The notes under the pieces: model-generated | Told to the model about the DNA's origin: nothing | Database searches by the model: none | What the model saw: only the letters and a program-made list of their open reading frames with translations | Source: Pseudomonas sp. B6002 | Lineage (GTDB): Bacteria > Pseudomonadota > Gammaproteobacteria > Pseudomonadales > Pseudomonadaceae | Assembly (NCBI RefSeq): GCF_013385985.1 | Contig: NZ_JACAOY010000036.1 | Span: 26,722-90,721 of the forward strand | Length of the DNA: 64,000 nucleotides | Reading direction: 5' to 3' | Translations under genes and position numbers: made by a program | Part shown: piece by piece, positions 8,895 through 19,468 of the stretch | Layout: every line of letters starts with the position of its first letter | Position numbering within the stretch: position 1 is the first letter of the stretch

Positions 8895-11729
8895 TCAGGC
8901 CCGGTCGCGTTCCAGCAGCGGCTTCAAGTAGTAACCAGTATGGGATTGCGGCATTTCGGAGACCTGCTCCGGCGTACCCACCGCGATGATCTGGCCACCC
9001 TTGGAGCCGCCTTCCGGCCCCAGGTCGACCAGCCAGTCGGCCGTCTTGATCACATCCAGGTTGTGCTCGATCACGACCACCGTGTTGCCGTGATCGCGCA
9101 GACGGTGCAGCACGTCCAGCAGTTGCTGGATGTCCGCGAAGTGCAGGCCGGTGGTCGGTTCATCGAGGATGTACAGGGTCTTGCCGGTATCGCGCTTGGA
9201 CAGCTCACGGGACAGTTTCACCCGTTGTGCCTCACCACCAGACAACGTTGTCGCCGATTGCCCCAGCTTGATATACGACAAGCCTACGTCCATCAGCGTC
9301 TGCAGCTTGCGCGCCAACGCTGGAACGGCATCAAAGAACTCCCGGGCTTCCTCAATAGTCATCTCAAGGGTCTCGTGGATGCTCTTGCCCTTGTATTTGA
9401 TCTCCAGGGTTTCGCGGTTGTAGCGCTTGCTCTTGCATACGTCGCACGGCACGTAGATGTCCGGCAGGAAGTGCATCTCCACCTTGATCAAGCCATCGCC
9501 CTGGCAGGCTTCGCAGCGGCCGCCCTTGACGTTGAACGAAAAACGACCTGGCCCGTAGCCCCGTGAGCGGGATTCCGGCACGCCCGCGAACAACTCGCGA
9601 ATCGGCGTAAACAAGCCGGTGTAGGTCGCCGGGTTGGAGCGCGGTGTGCGGCCAATCGGGCTCTGGTCGATATCGACCACTTTGTCCAGGTGCTCCAGGC
9701 CCTTGATGCTGTCGTGTGCAGCCGCTTCCAGGGTGGTCGCGCCGTTCAAGGCAGTGGCGCTCAACGGGAACAGCGTGTTGTTGATCAGCGTCGACTTGCC
9801 CGAGCCGGAAACCCCGGTCACACACGTCAGCAGGCCCAGCGGAATCTCCAGGTCGACATTGCGCAGGTTATTGCCTCGCGCGCCCTTGAGGTGCAGCGCC
9901 AGCTTCTTGTTGCGCGGTGTACGCTTGGCCGGCACTTCAATTTTCACTCGGCCCGACAGGTATTTGCCGGTCAGCGAGTCGGGATGGGCCATGACCTCGG
10001 CCGGCGTGCCCTCGGCCACAATGTGCCCGCCGTGCACGCCCGCACCCGGGCCGATGTCGACCACGTAATCGGCCAGGCGAATTGCGTCTTCATCGTGCTC
10101 GACCACAATCACGGTGTTGCCGATATCGCGCAGGTGTTTCAACGTGCCCAACAGGCGGTCGTTGTCTCGCTGGTGCAAGCCAATCGATGGCTCGTCGAGG
10201 ATGTACAACACGCCCACAAGGCCGGCGCCAATCTGGCTGGCCAGGCGAATCCGCTGGGCTTCGCCACCCGACAAGGTGTCGGCACTGCGATCCAGCGACA
10301 GGTAGTCCAGGCCAACGTTGACCAGGAACTGCAGCCGCTCGCGAATCTCCTTGAGGATCTTGTCGGCAATCTCTCCACGGCGTCCCGTCAGCTTGAGCAC
10401 ACCAAAGTACTCGCAGGCATCGCCGATCGGCAGGCTGGTGACAGCCGGCAAGGTCTTCTCACCGACCCACACATGGCGAGCCTCGCGACGCAGGCGCGTA
10501 CCGCGGCAATCCGGGCAGGGCTGGGTGCTGAGAAACTTCGCCAATTCTTCACGCACGCTCGCCGATTCGGTCTCGCGGTAGCGGCGTTCCAGGTTCGGCA
10601 CGATGCCTTCGAACGGGTGGGAGCGCTTGACGATGTCGCCACGGTCGTTCAGGTATTTGAAATCGACGTTCTGCGAACCGCTACCATGCAGGATGACTTT
10701 CTGCTGTTCGGCAGGCAGTTGGTTGAACGGCACTTCCAGGCTGAACTTGTAGTGGGCCGCCAACGACCCGAGCATCTGGAAGTAGTAGACGTTACGCCTG
10801 TCCCAGCCGCGTATCGCCCCCTCCGCCAACGTCAGTTCGCCATTGACCAGGCGCTTGATGTCGAAGAACTGCTTGACCCCCAGGCCATCGCAAGTCGGGC
10901 AGGCGCCGGCCGGGTTGTTGAAAGAAAACAACTTGGGTTCCAGCTCGCTGATGGCGTGGCCGCAGATCGGGCAGGCAAAACGAGCGGAGAAGATGATTTC
11001 TTCGCCCGGCTCGTCATCCATCGGCGCCACGAGGGCAATACCGTCCGCCAGCTTCAACGCGGTCTCAAACGATTCCGCCAGGCGCTGCTGCAAGTCAGCC
11101 CGCACCTTGAAGCGGTCCACCACCACGTCGATCGAATGCTTCTTCTGTTTGTCGAGCTTCGGCGCTTCATCCAGCTCATACAGCTTGCCGTTGATGCGTG
11201 CGCGTACAAAGCCCTGGGCGCGCAGCTCTTCGAAGACGGAGAGGTGTTCACCCTTGCGCTCGCGGATCACCGGCGCCAGCAACATCAGCTTGGCGCCTTC
11301 CGGCTGGGCCAGCACCAGGTCAACCATCTGGCTGACGGTCTGGGCTTCCAGGGGAATGTCGTGGTCGGGGCAGCGCGGAATACCGACTCGCGCATACAGC
11401 AGGCGCAGGTAGTCGTAGATTTCGGTGATGGTGCCCACGGTGGAGCGCGGGTTGTGGGAGGTCGATTTCTGCTCGATGGAGATCGCCGGCGACAGGCCTT
11501 CGATGGTATCGACGTCGGGTTTTTCCATCATCGACAGGAACTGGCGGGCATAGGCCGACAGCGATTCCACATAACGACGCTGGCCTTCGGCATACAGCGT
11601 GTCGAACGCCAGGGACGATTTGCCGGACCCGGACAAGCCGGTGATGACGATCAGTTTGTCCCGGGGCAGGGTCAGGTCGATGTTCTTCAGGTTGTGGGTT
11701 CTAGCCCCACGAATCAGGATCTTGTCCAA
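8895..11729 (-). CDS. uvrA: UvrABC excision nuclease subunit A
   Basis: Damage-recognition ATPase of nucleotide excision repair. From the TTG at 11729 the protein has 944 residues and begins (M)[18 protein letters not shown], the family N-terminus; the reading frame runs further upstream but that part does not resemble UvrA. It has two ABC modules: Walker [10 protein letters not shown] near residue 31 and GVSGSGKST near 640, with signature motifs LSGGEAQRI and LSGGEAQRV. The zinc-finger Cys pairs CPICGH..CPTCDG and [12 protein letters not shown] are present. Divergent from the MFS gene. Confidence 0.96.
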   Translation of the reverse strand: MDKILIRGARTHNLKNIDLTLPRDKLIVITGLSGSGKSSLAFDTLYAEGQRRYVESLSAYARQFLSMMEKPDVDTIEGLSPAISIEQKSTSHNPRSTVGTITEIYDYLRLLYARVGIPRCPDHDIPLEAQTVSQMVDLVLAQPEGAKLMLLAPVIRERKGEHLSVFEELRAQGFVRARINGKLYELDEAPKLDKQKKHSIDVVVDRFKVRADLQQRLAESFETALKLADGIALVAPMDDEPGEEIIFSARFACPICGHAISELEPKLFSFNNPAGACPTCDGLGVKQFFDIKRLVNGELTLAEGAIRGWDRRNVYYFQMLGSLAAHYKFSLEVPFNQLPAEQQKVILHGSGSQNVDFKYLNDRGDIVKRSHPFEGIVPNLERRYRETESASVREELAKFLSTQPCPDCRGTRLRREARHVWVGEKTLPAVTSLPIGDACEYFGVLKLTGRRGEIADKILKEIRERLQFLVNVGLDYLSLDRSADTLSGGEAQRIRLASQIGAGLVGVLYILDEPSIGLHQRDNDRLLGTLKHLRDIGNTVIVVEHDEDAIRLADYVVDIGPGAGVHGGHIVAEGTPAEVMAHPDSLTGKYLSGRVKIEVPAKRTPRNKKLALHLKGARGNNLRNVDLEIPLGLLTCVTGVSGSGKSTLINNTLFPLSATALNGATTLEAAAHDSIKGLEHLDKVVDIDQSPIGRTPRSNPATYTGLFTPIRELFAGVPESRSRGYGPGRFSFNVKGGRCEACQGDGLIKVEMHFLPDIYVPCDVCKSKRYNRETLEIKYKGKSIHETLEMTIEEAREFFDAVPALARKLQTLMDVGLSYIKLGQSATTLSGGEAQRVKLSRELSKRDTGKTLYILDEPTTGLHFADIQQLLDVLHRLRDHGNTVVVIEHNLDVIKTADWLVDLGPEGGSKGGQIIAVGTPEQVSEMPQSHTGYYLKPLLERDRA

Positions 11730-11779
11730 GATGGCCTCGCACGGCGGGCGTAAATAATGCTGGAGTATACGGCTAAAGA

Positions 11780-11795
11780 CTGGATGAATATACAC
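11780..11795. promoter_or_regulatory. Candidate LexA (SOS) box upstream of uvrA
   Basis: CTGGATGAATATACAC matches 12 of 16 positions of the CTGTATATATATACAG consensus, but the last base of the right CAG is C. It lies 51 bases upstream of the uvrA start. uvrA is a LexA target in E. coli; in this organism the control is inference. Confidence 0.35.
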
Positions 11796-11907
11796 TGTCA
11801 AAACGCCGCTTGCAGCCTTACATGAAAGCTGCGCGGCAAAGCGCCGCATATACCCTCTCAATCGATGGGACTGGTAGAATCGCCGCCGGTTCACACGAGG
11901 TTTTTCC

Positions 11908-13302
11908 ATGCACGATCCCCACAGCGAACGCATGAGTAGCGGCGAGACCCGAGCGGCAAGCGGTCTGGCCCTGGTGTTCGCCTTCCGTATGCTTGGCATG
12001 TTCATGGTGTTGCCGGTGCTGGCGACCTATGGGATGGACCTCGCAGGCGCGACCCCCGCATTGATCGGCCTGGCGATTGGCGCCTATGGCCTGACCCAGG
12101 CTATTTTCCAGATCCCCTTCGGGATCATTTCCGACCGTATCGGCCGCCGCCCGGTGATCTATCTGGGATTGATCGTCTTTGCCCTCGGCAGCGTGCTCGC
12201 CGCTCAGTCAGATTCTATTTGGGGCGTGATTGCCGGTCGCGTCCTGCAAGGTGCCGGCGCGATTTCTGCAGCGGTCATGGCGCTGCTGTCTGACCTCACC
12301 CGTGAACAACACCGCACCAAGGCCATGGCCATGATTGGCATGACCATCGGCCTGTCGTTTGCCGTGGCCATGGTGGTCGGCCCCTTGCTGACTCGCGCGT
12401 TCGGCTTGCACGGTCTGTTCCTCGCAACGGGTGGCATGGCGTTGTTCGGGATCGTGATCGTGGCCTTGATGGTGCCGCGTTCTACCGGCACCTTGCAGCA
12501 CCGCGAGTCCGGTGTGGCGCGCAAGGCGTTGCTGCCGACGCTCAAGCATCCGGACCTGCTGCGCCTGGATTTAGGTATCTTCGTGTTGCACGCGATGCTG
12601 ATGTGCAGCTTTGTCGCGCTGCCTCTGGCGCTGGTCGAAAAAGCCGGCCTGCCCAAGGAACAGCACTGGTGGGTCTACCTCACCGCGCTGCTGATTTCGT
12701 TCTTCGCCATGATCCCGTTCATCATCTATGGCGAGAAAAAACGCAAGATGAAACAAGTGCTGCTCGGCGCCGTCGCGACGCTGATGCTCACTGAGCTATT
12801 CTTCTGGCAGTTCGGCGACAGCCTGCGGGCGCTGGTGATCGGCACGGTGGTGTTCTTCACCGCGTTCAACCTGCTGGAAGCCTCGTTGCCTTCGCTGATC
12901 AGTAAAGTTTCACCGGCCGGTGGCAAGGGCACGGCGATGGGAGTGTATTCCACCAGCCAGTTCCTCGGTTCTGCGTTGGGCGGCATCATGGGTGGCTGGA
13001 TGTTCCAGCATGGCGGTTTGTCGGTTGTCTTCCTGGGATGCGCCGGGCTGGCTGCACTTTGGTTAGCCTTTGCTGTTACCATGCGCGAACCGCCATACGT
13101 CACAAGCCTGCGCCTGCCTTTGTCGCCCGAAGCAATTCGTGAAGCCGGCCTGGTAGAGCGCCTTAAGGCCGTTGTTGGGGTAACAGATGCGGTAGTGATC
13201 GCCGAAGAAGCCGCCATCTACATCAAATTGGACACCGAATTATTGGATCGCGCGACGCTCGAGCAACTGGTCAACCCAGTGCCGACAGCGCGCCCAGCCT
13301 AG
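11908..13302 (+). CDS. MFS transporter, YajR-like
   Basis: Major facilitator superfamily membrane transporter, 464 residues, with 12 predicted helices up to about residue 395. Motif A after helix 2 is [16 protein letters not shown], near residue 73. After the last helix there is a soluble tail (about 405-460, [20 protein letters not shown] onward) that fits the ferredoxin-like YAM domain of E. coli YajR. The substrate is unknown. The same gene sits between uvrA and ssb in P. aeruginosa. The ssb start is 9 bases after its stop, so they may be co-transcribed. Confidence 0.9.
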   Translation: MHDPHSERMSSGETRAASGLALVFAFRMLGMFMVLPVLATYGMDLAGATPALIGLAIGAYGLTQAIFQIPFGIISDRIGRRPVIYLGLIVFALGSVLAAQSDSIWGVIAGRVLQGAGAISAAVMALLSDLTREQHRTKAMAMIGMTIGLSFAVAMVVGPLLTRAFGLHGLFLATGGMALFGIVIVALMVPRSTGTLQHRESGVARKALLPTLKHPDLLRLDLGIFVLHAMLMCSFVALPLALVEKAGLPKEQHWWVYLTALLISFFAMIPFIIYGEKKRKMKQVLLGAVATLMLTELFFWQFGDSLRALVIGTVVFFTAFNLLEASLPSLISKVSPAGGKGTAMGVYSTSQFLGSALGGIMGGWMFQHGGLSVVFLGCAGLAALWLAFAVTMREPPYVTSLRLPLSPEAIREAGLVERLKAVVGVTDAVVIAEEAAIYIKLDTELLDRATLEQLVNPVPTARPA

Positions 13303-13311
13303 GAGAACGTT

Positions 13312-13827
13312 ATGGCCCGTGGGGTTAACAAAGTCATATTGGTCGGTACTTGCGGCCAGGATCCCGAAGTTCGCTACTTGCCTAACGGTAACGCCGTGAC
13401 CAACCTGAGTCTGGCGACCAGCGAACAGTGGACCGACAAGCAGACCGGCCAGAAGGTCGAGAAAACCGAATGGCACCGTGTGTCGATGTTCGGCAAGGTC
13501 GCCGAGATCGCCGGTGAATACCTGCGCAAAGGTTCGCAGGTCTACATCGAAGGCAAGCTGCAGACCCGCGAGTGGGAAAAAGACGGTATCAAGCGTTACA
13601 CCACTGAAATCGTGGTCGACATGCAAGGCACCATGCAACTGCTGGGCGGCCGTCCACAGGGCGACCAACAGGGCCAGGGCGGTATGTCCAACTCGGCTCC
13701 ACGTCCACAGCAGTCGCGTCCACAGCCAAGCCAGCAGCCACAGCGTGAGTCGCGTCCAGCGCCACAGCAGGCTGCTCCGCAACCGGCTCCGGATTTCGAC
13801 AGCTTTGATGACGATATCCCGTTCTAA
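13312..13827 (+). CDS. ssb: Single-stranded DNA-binding protein
   Basis: SSB, 171 residues, coats single-stranded DNA in replication, repair and recombination. The OB-fold covers about residues 1-110, starting [23 protein letters not shown] Gln/Pro-rich linker (about 113-158) follows, and the tail ends [10 protein letters not shown], the acidic tip that binds partner proteins. GGAG lies before the ATG. An intrinsic terminator follows at once. Confidence 0.97.
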   Translation: MARGVNKVILVGTCGQDPEVRYLPNGNAVTNLSLATSEQWTDKQTGQKVEKTEWHRVSMFGKVAEIAGEYLRKGSQVYIEGKLQTREWEKDGIKRYTTEIVVDMQGTMQLLGGRPQGDQQGQGGMSNSAPRPQQSRPQPSQQPQRESRPAPQQAAPQPAPDFDSFDDDIPF

Positions 13828-13847
13828 GGTCTGAGACCCGGAACACC

Positions 13848-13883
13848 AAAACCCCCGACCGCGAAAGCGCCGGGGGTTTTTTA
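13848..13883. terminator. Terminator between ssb and LysR gene
   Basis: A stem of AAAACCCCCG with CGGGGGTTTT plus an inner GCG-AAA-GCG stem-loop, followed by T residues. A- and T-runs on both sides allow it to serve both converging genes. Confidence 0.9.
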
Positions 13884-13893
13884 TTGCCCGTGA

Positions 13894-14802
13894 TCAGGCA
13901 TCCGTCGACGCGGCCGTTACCACCATCTCCTTGAACCGTTGCAACACCGCCGAGCCATCCCCGATCCGTGTTGCCAAATGCAGCGGCGCCACCAGGCTCT
14001 GGCATTCCGTCAGCGCTCGATAAACGATGCCGTCGCCACGCAACCGCTGCATGGAGGCCGGCACGATGGACACGCCCAGGCCCGCCGCCACCAGGCTCAA
14101 CGTGGCGGTCATGCGTGGTGCTTCCTGGACCACTTGGGGGCTGAACCCGGCCTCACGGCAGGCCACCAGGATCGCGTCGTACAACCCCAATCCCACTCGA
14201 CGGCGGTAGAGCACAAAGGATTCGGTCGCCAAGGCCTTCAAGGGCAGGGGAGAGCCTGCATCGATTGCCAGCGGATGATCGGTGGGTAGCGCCAGCAACA
14301 TCGGCTCCACCAGGATAGGTTCATCCTGTAACGATTGAGTGCCGCTCAGTGGCGAGCGAATAAACGCCGCATCGAGCTTCTCATGCACCAGCGCGTCCAG
14401 CAGTTCGCCAGTACCGGCTTCCTCCAGCACCACCGAGACGCCGACAAAGGTTTCGCGAAACAACCGCAACACACTCGGCACAAAAGGATGCAGGGCTGCC
14501 GAACTCGTAAAGCCGATTGCCAGGCGCCCGCGTTCACCCCGTGCGGCACGGCGTACCACTTCGGCGATGCCTTCAGACCTGGCGAGGATTTCCCGCGCCT
14601 CATCCAGCAAGGCCAGCCCGGCAGTGGTGGGGCGCACCCCTCTGGGCAGGCGCTCCATCAAGACCACCCCCAACTCCGCCTCAAGGCTTTGCAACAGGCG
14701 CGTCAACGGCGGCTGCTGCATGCCCAGGCGTTCGGCGGCGCGGGTGATATAACCTTCTTCGGCAATCGCGACAAAGGCCTTGAGCTGGCGAAGCTCCAAC
14801 AT
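13894..14802 (-). CDS. LysR-family transcriptional regulator
   Basis: LysR-type regulator, 302 residues from ATG 14802, chosen because GGAAAG is 7 bases upstream; an alternative ATG 6 bases earlier is too close to it. The winged helix-turn-helix is at residues 1-60 (LELRQLKAFVAIAEEGYITRAAERLGMQQPPLTRLLQ region). The substrate-binding domain follows from about residue 90. It is divergent from tam with a 101-base gap, the usual arrangement for a LysR regulator and its target, so it may control tam. The effector is unknown. Confidence 0.9.
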   Translation of the reverse strand: MLELRQLKAFVAIAEEGYITRAAERLGMQQPPLTRLLQSLEAELGVVLMERLPRGVRPTTAGLALLDEAREILARSEGIAEVVRRAARGERGRLAIGFTSSAALHPFVPSVLRLFRETFVGVSVVLEEAGTGELLDALVHEKLDAAFIRSPLSGTQSLQDEPILVEPMLLALPTDHPLAIDAGSPLPLKALATESFVLYRRRVGLGLYDAILVACREAGFSPQVVQEAPRMTATLSLVAAGLGVSIVPASMQRLRGDGIVYRALTECQSLVAPLHLATRIGDGSAVLQRFKEMVVTAASTDA

Positions 14803-14903
14803 AGTCATACTTTCCAGGTATGGGAGTGCTCCAATCCTGGCATTTGTTCTCATGGCTCACAAGATTTAGGCTGTAGCCAACCTCAAAAAGAAGGAAAGCC
14901 GTG

Positions 14904-15665
14904 ATGACCTGGTCTGCCAAGCAGTACACGATGTTCGAACAACAGCGCACCCGTCCCGTCCGTGACCTGGTCGCGGCTATCCCGAATACCGAAGTTCGCA
15001 GCGCCGTCGACCTGGGCTGCGGGCCGGGCAATTCCACCGAGGTGTTGGCCGAGCGTTATCCACAGGCCCACGTCACCGGCATGGACAGCTCCGATGACAT
15101 GCTGGTCGATGCACGCAAGCGTCTGCCAGCGCTGGCCTTTGAACTGGCGGATATTGGTGCCTGGAACCCTGCGCAACACTACGACGTGATACTGGCGAAC
15201 GCCTCGCTGCAATGGCTGCCGGACCACGCCACGCTTTATCCACACTTGGTCCACCAGCTCACCCCCGGTGGCACGCTGGCGGTACAAACCCCGGACAACC
15301 TCGACGAACCTGCGCACCGCCTGGCCCGTGAAGTGGCAGCCGATGGCCCGTGGTCTGCGAAGATCGGCGCGGTTAAGCACAACGAACGGCATGCGGCGAG
15401 CTACTACTACGAGCTGCTGAGCAAACACTGCAGCACCGTCGATGTGTGGCGCACCACCTACCAGCATCCGTTGGCCGATCACGGGGCGGTCGTGGAATGG
15501 TTCAAGGCCTCGGCCCTGAGGCCCTTCCTCGCACCGTTGAGCGATAGCGAAAAAGCCGCCTTCCTACAGGAATACAAGGCGCGGATTACCCAAGCTTATC
15601 CAGCCCTGAGCGATGGCACTGTACTGCTGCCATTCCCGCGCCTGTTCATCATTGCGACCCGCTGA
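14904..15665 (+). CDS. tam: Trans-aconitate 2-methyltransferase
   Basis: SAM-dependent enzyme that methylates trans-aconitate, an inhibitory by-product of cis-aconitate, 253 residues from ATG 14904. That start has AAGGAA 7 bases upstream and is better placed than the GTG 3 bases before. Motif I is VDLGCGPGNSTEVLAERYP near residue 34. NASLQWLPDH, VQTPDN, WRTTY and FPRLFIIATR match E. coli Tam closely. It is followed by a convergent cysteine hydrolase. Confidence 0.92.
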   Translation: MTWSAKQYTMFEQQRTRPVRDLVAAIPNTEVRSAVDLGCGPGNSTEVLAERYPQAHVTGMDSSDDMLVDARKRLPALAFELADIGAWNPAQHYDVILANASLQWLPDHATLYPHLVHQLTPGGTLAVQTPDNLDEPAHRLAREVAADGPWSAKIGAVKHNERHAASYYYELLSKHCSTVDVWRTTYQHPLADHGAVVEWFKASALRPFLAPLSDSEKAAFLQEYKARITQAYPALSDGTVLLPFPRLFIIATR

Positions 15666-15686
15666 TACCTGGCCAGCAAGTGGCGG

Positions 15687-16250
15687 TCATGCCGCCGCCG
15701 CTTGCGCTTTCAAGTACTCGTCCGCCGACAGCACGTCTGCATACGCAAACCCCAGCGACGCCATATAAGCCGCGTGCGCCTGCGCCGCTGGAATCACCTG
15801 CCCGTTGAATTCCAGGTCACGCGTGGCACACGCGTCATGAATCACCGTGACCTTGTAGCCAAGATCCGCCGCCGCTCGCACCACGGCGTCGATGCACATG
15901 TGGCTCATGCTGCCGACGACGACCACGTCGGTGATGCTGCGCTGTTCCAGCAAGGTGCGCAGGTTGGTTTCACGAAACGCATTCACGAAATGTTTAAGCA
16001 CCACCGGCTCGCTGCCTTCGTTCAGCACCTTGGGGTGCAAGTGCGCACCTTCGGAGCCCGGGGCAAAAAAGGGCGCGTCATCGGAGGTGAACTCATGGCG
16101 CACATGAATCACCGCATCCCCCGCTTGGCGAAAAGCATGGAGCACCTGCGCAGCCTTGTCGGCCGCGGCTTCAACGCCGTCGAGCGGCCACTTGCCCTGC
16201 GGGAAGTAGTCGTTCTGGATATCGATTAGGATGAGCGCTTGCTTGGCCAT
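15687..16250 (-). CDS. Isochorismatase-family cysteine hydrolase
   Basis: Cysteine hydrolase of the isochorismatase/nicotinamidase superfamily, 187 residues. The catalytic Asp is in LILIDIQNDYF (Asp9), a Lys is in VVLKHFVNAF, and the nucleophile Cys is in GSMSHMCIDAVVRAA near residue 118. The Rossmann-like fold covers the whole length. The substrate cannot be told. It is divergent from a GlxA-type regulator with a 97-base gap, a common pairing suggesting regulation by it. Confidence 0.88.
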   Translation of the reverse strand: MAKQALILIDIQNDYFPQGKWPLDGVEAAADKAAQVLHAFRQAGDAVIHVRHEFTSDDAPFFAPGSEGAHLHPKVLNEGSEPVVLKHFVNAFRETNLRTLLEQRSITDVVVVGSMSHMCIDAVVRAAADLGYKVTVIHDACATRDLEFNGQVIPAAQAHAAYMASLGFAYADVLSADEYLKAQAAAA

Positions 16251-16347
16251 GTGTGTTGCCTCGTGATGGGTTGATGGGGCTTAGTATCTTAGCTGGCGCC
16301 CGCACCCGGGATTGGCCGCACCGACAATAACAGGGGGAAAACTGACA

Positions 16348-17307
16348 ATGGCGGTTGTTGAGCTGGGTGTGTTGATCTACAGAGGTGCGCAATTGGCGGC
16401 CGTGCATGGCTTGACCGACCTGTTCGGCGTCGCCAATCGGATCGCTGCCGAGCATCAATCCTCGCAACTGCCCCTGTTGCGCGTCAGCCATTGGCAGGTG
16501 GACGCCATCGGCACGCCCACCCGCGTGTTCGATAGCCACCCCGGGCCAGACCAACCCATGATGGCCGTGCTGGTGCCGCCCTCCATCGGTGAATTCACTG
16601 AAGAACAAGCGCCACCCGCTCTGCTGGAATGGCTTCGTCAAAGGCATGCTGCAGGCACCGTGCTCGGTGGCGTGTGCATCGGTTCGATCATGCTGGCGCG
16701 CAGTGGCCTGCTGGATGGACGCAGCGCCACCACCCATTGGTCCTCGGCCAAGTCCTTTGCCCTGCGTTACCCGGCCGTGCGCCTGGAAGCCGACAAGCCA
16801 ATCGTGGATGACGGCGACTTGATCACCACGGCCGGGCTGATGGCCTGGTCTGAACTCGGCCTGCGTCTGGTTGATCGCCTGATGGGACCGAGCATTGCCG
16901 CCAGTACGGCGCGATTCCTGGTAATCGAGCACAGCGACAGCGCCAGCCAGTGCGGCAGCAACTTCGCGCCGATTCTCGGGCATGGCGATACTGCGATTCT
17001 CAAGGTGCAGCACTGGCTGCAAGCCAGCGGCGCGGTGGACGTGTCGGTCACTGCAATGGCGCAGGAGGCGGGGCTGGAAGAGCGCACCTTCCTGCGGCGC
17101 TTTCGCAACGCGACGGGGCTCAAACCCACCGAATATTGCCAGCACCTGCGGGTGGGCAAGGCGCGGCAGATGCTCGAATTCACCAACGGCACCATTGACC
17201 ACATCGCCTGGACCGTGGGCTATCAGGACCCCAGTGCGTTCCGCGCCACGTTCAAGAAAATCACCGGCTTGGCACCCAGCGATTACCGCAGCCGCTTCGG
17301 CGTCTGA
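16348..17307 (+). CDS. GlxA-family AraC-type transcriptional regulator
   Basis: Transcription factor of 319 residues from ATG 16348, which has GGGGG about 10 bases upstream. An N-terminal DJ-1/PfpI-like domain (about 1-190) contains GGVCIGSIML with the nucleophile-elbow Cys. The C-terminal AraC DNA-binding domain (about 220-315) has two helix-turn-helix units; EERTFLRRFRNATGLKPTEY and the PSAFRATFKKITGLAPSDYR region mark the second. It probably controls the divergent cysteine hydrolase. The ligand is unknown. Confidence 0.9.
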   Translation: MAVVELGVLIYRGAQLAAVHGLTDLFGVANRIAAEHQSSQLPLLRVSHWQVDAIGTPTRVFDSHPGPDQPMMAVLVPPSIGEFTEEQAPPALLEWLRQRHAAGTVLGGVCIGSIMLARSGLLDGRSATTHWSSAKSFALRYPAVRLEADKPIVDDGDLITTAGLMAWSELGLRLVDRLMGPSIAASTARFLVIEHSDSASQCGSNFAPILGHGDTAILKVQHWLQASGAVDVSVTAMAQEAGLEERTFLRRFRNATGLKPTEYCQHLRVGKARQMLEFTNGTIDHIAWTVGYQDPSAFRATFKKITGLAPSDYRSRFGV

Positions 17308-17478
17308 ATCGTGCAGAACGCCGCGCCATTCACGGGCCGTCGTGCAGAATAAAACAGGCCTACTGCCATCGCTTTCCCCGCAACTGCTTGATTTGCAAAC
17401 CGTCGCGTCATAACAGGCGTTGGCCTGATCCCTGCAACTTTCCCCTCACACACAGGGCGGGATAGCCAAGGGGGACGC

Positions 17479-18588
17479 ATGACCCCGACTCAACGCAAAA
17501 AGCTCGTCGTTTCTCACTCCACGCGCGAAGGCGCGCCGTTGCACGAGGTTCAAACCAACCTCGCGCTGGCGCGCTGGCTGGCGCAGATTCTCGGGCTCAA
17601 ATTCGGCGGCAGTTATGATCCCGATCGGCATGCCGGCCGGGAGTTGTACCTGCTACCCACGCAAACGCTGGTGGGTGCCGAGCAAGCGCGGCAGCTCAAT
17701 ATCAAAGGGCCGCAAGACCTGTGGGGCGGGTATGTCGAGCATGACTTCATCTGCACCAAGGCCATCAGTCACGGCCTGCTCGGCCCCGGCGCCAAGGCGC
17801 CCGAAGGCTGGTCGCCGTTGTTCTGCGAGCGAGTACGGGCCGTCGTGCTCGATGGCCTCAGCGTCTTTGCCCTCGAAGATGCGCGCCCTGCGGCCACGCG
17901 CCTGCTCTACAGCGGCCCCATCCGCCTGAAGCCCGTGCATGCGTGCGCCGGGCGCGGTCAGGAAGTTATCCACAGCCTCGACGAATTCGAAGCCTTACTG
18001 GCGCGACCAGACAGCGCGCGCCTGTTCGACGACGGCGTGGTGCTGGAGCAAGACCTGAGCGATGTGATCACCCACAGTGTCGGCCAGAGCTTCATCGGCG
18101 ATCATGTAATCAGCTACTGCGGCGAGCAGTACCTCACAAAAGACGGGCAGGGCGAGGACGTCTACGGCGGTTCCAACCTGCTGGTGGTGCCTGGCTATTA
18201 CGAAGACCTGTTGCGCCTCCCAATGGCCGACGATGTGCGCGAAGCCATCGAACAAGCCCGGGTGTTCGACAACGCTGCCGACGAGGCCTACCCCGGTTTC
18301 TATGCGTCGCGGCGCAACTACGACATCGCCCAGGGCCTGGACAGCGACGGCCAACGCCGCAGCGGCGTGCTCGAACAATCCTGGCGCATGGGCGGGGCCA
18401 GCAGCGCGGAGGTCGCGGCGCTGCAGAGCTTTATCAATCACCCAGGCCTGCGCGCCATTCAAGTGGCCTCGGTCGAGACCTACGTGGACCAGCCTCTGCC
18501 GGCTGACGCCATCGAGGTATACCGCGGGCCCGCGGAAAACAGCGACTTTCTTCTCAAATACGTGACGGTTAAGGCTTATGACGGCTAG
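17479..18588 (+). CDS. DUF3182-like protein of unknown function
   Basis: 369 residues, starting MTPTQRKKLVVSHSTREGAP after a GGGGG ribosome binding site. I recall this as the DUF3182 family of Pseudomonas and related bacteria; no function is established to my knowledge. There is no signal peptide and no clear membrane segment. The stretch GPIRLKPVHACAGRGQEVI followed by VVLEQDL resembles the central lobe of ATP-grasp enzymes, but this is only a hint. Its last 11 bases overlap the following hydrolase, so they are translated together and probably work together. Confidence 0.7.
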   Translation: MTPTQRKKLVVSHSTREGAPLHEVQTNLALARWLAQILGLKFGGSYDPDRHAGRELYLLPTQTLVGAEQARQLNIKGPQDLWGGYVEHDFICTKAISHGLLGPGAKAPEGWSPLFCERVRAVVLDGLSVFALEDARPAATRLLYSGPIRLKPVHACAGRGQEVIHSLDEFEALLARPDSARLFDDGVVLEQDLSDVITHSVGQSFIGDHVISYCGEQYLTKDGQGEDVYGGSNLLVVPGYYEDLLRLPMADDVREAIEQARVFDNAADEAYPGFYASRRNYDIAQGLDSDGQRRSGVLEQSWRMGGASSAEVAALQSFINHPGLRAIQVASVETYVDQPLPADAIEVYRGPAENSDFLLKYVTVKAYDG

Positions 18589-19333
18589 AAGCGAAAGCAT
18601 TGCGATCGATATCGACGACGAACAGATGAGCGGCACCTTCCTGAGCCCCAAGTCCAAAGTGCCTGGCGTGTTATTCGTGCACGGTTGGGGCGGCAGCCAG
18701 GAGCGCGACCTGGAACGCGCCAAAGGCATTGCAGGCCTGGGCTGCGTGTGCCTCACGTTCGACTTGCGCGGCCATGCGGGCACCGGCATTCCGCTGTCTC
18801 GCGTGACCCGTGAAGACAACCTGCGCGATCTGCTGGCGGCCTACGACCGGTTGCTGTCGCACCCGGCCATCGATACCTCGGCAGTCGCGGTGGTGGGCAC
18901 CAGTTATGGCGGTTACTTGGCGGCGATCCTCACGTCATTGCGCCCGGTACTCTGGCTGGCGCTGCGTGTGCCGGCGCTGTACCGCGATCAGGAGTGGCTC
19001 AAGCCCAAGCGGGATCTGGATAAGGCGGACTTGATGGATTACCGCAGCACGCTGGTGCATGCCGAAACCAACCGTGCGTTGCACGCGTGTTCGGCGTTTA
19101 CCGGGGATGTGTTGATCGTGGAGTCGGAGTCCGATGACCACGTGCCCCACGCCACCATCATGAGCTACCGTGCGGCGTGCCAGCAGACGCACTCGCTGAC
19201 CCACCGCATCATCGATGGCGCCGACCATGCGCTCAGCGATCCGGTGTCGCAGCAGGCCTATACGTCGATTCTGGTGGATTGGATTACCGAGATGGTGGTG
19301 GGGGAGCGGTTGAGCATTATCCAATCCCGATAG
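18578..19333 (+). CDS. Alpha/beta hydrolase
   Basis: Alpha/beta hydrolase of 251 residues without signal peptide. The oxyanion region is FVHGWGGSQ near residue 33, the nucleophile Ser is in VVGTSYGGYLA near residue 110, the acid is probably an Asp in VESESDDHVPH, and the His is in GADHALSDP near residue 212. All three catalytic positions are visible. It overlaps the preceding DUF3182-like gene by 11 bases, so the pair is an operon. The substrate is unknown. Confidence 0.88.
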   Translation: MTARSESIAIDIDDEQMSGTFLSPKSKVPGVLFVHGWGGSQERDLERAKGIAGLGCVCLTFDLRGHAGTGIPLSRVTREDNLRDLLAAYDRLLSHPAIDTSAVAVVGTSYGGYLAAILTSLRPVLWLALRVPALYRDQEWLKPKRDLDKADLMDYRSTLVHAETNRALHACSAFTGDVLIVESESDDHVPHATIMSYRAACQQTHSLTHRIIDGADHALSDPVSQQAYTSILVDWITEMVVGERLSIIQSR

Positions 19334-19348
19334 TTTTGTGCTCTTGAG

Positions 19349-19450
19349 ATCGCCATCGCAGGCAAGCCAGCTCCCACATTTGATTGGGTTCACACCTTTT
19401 GAATTGTGAATACCTTCAACTGTGGGAGCTGGCTTGCCTGCGATGGCGAT
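19349..19450. repeat. REPIN (REP pair, CTGGCTTGCC type)
   Basis: Two inverted REP sequences of about 30 bases, each with the core GTGGGAGCTGGCTTGCCTGC, separated by about 42 bases. It lies between two convergent genes, the usual place for Pseudomonas REPINs mobilised by RAYT transposases. Confidence 0.92.
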
Positions 19451-19468
19451 TAACCCGTCAACACCCTT

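Noticed and set aside
9690-11753. Open frame of 687 codons on the plus strand inside uvrA
   Set aside because: Shadow of uvrA caused by high GC; no family resemblance and no ribosome binding site.
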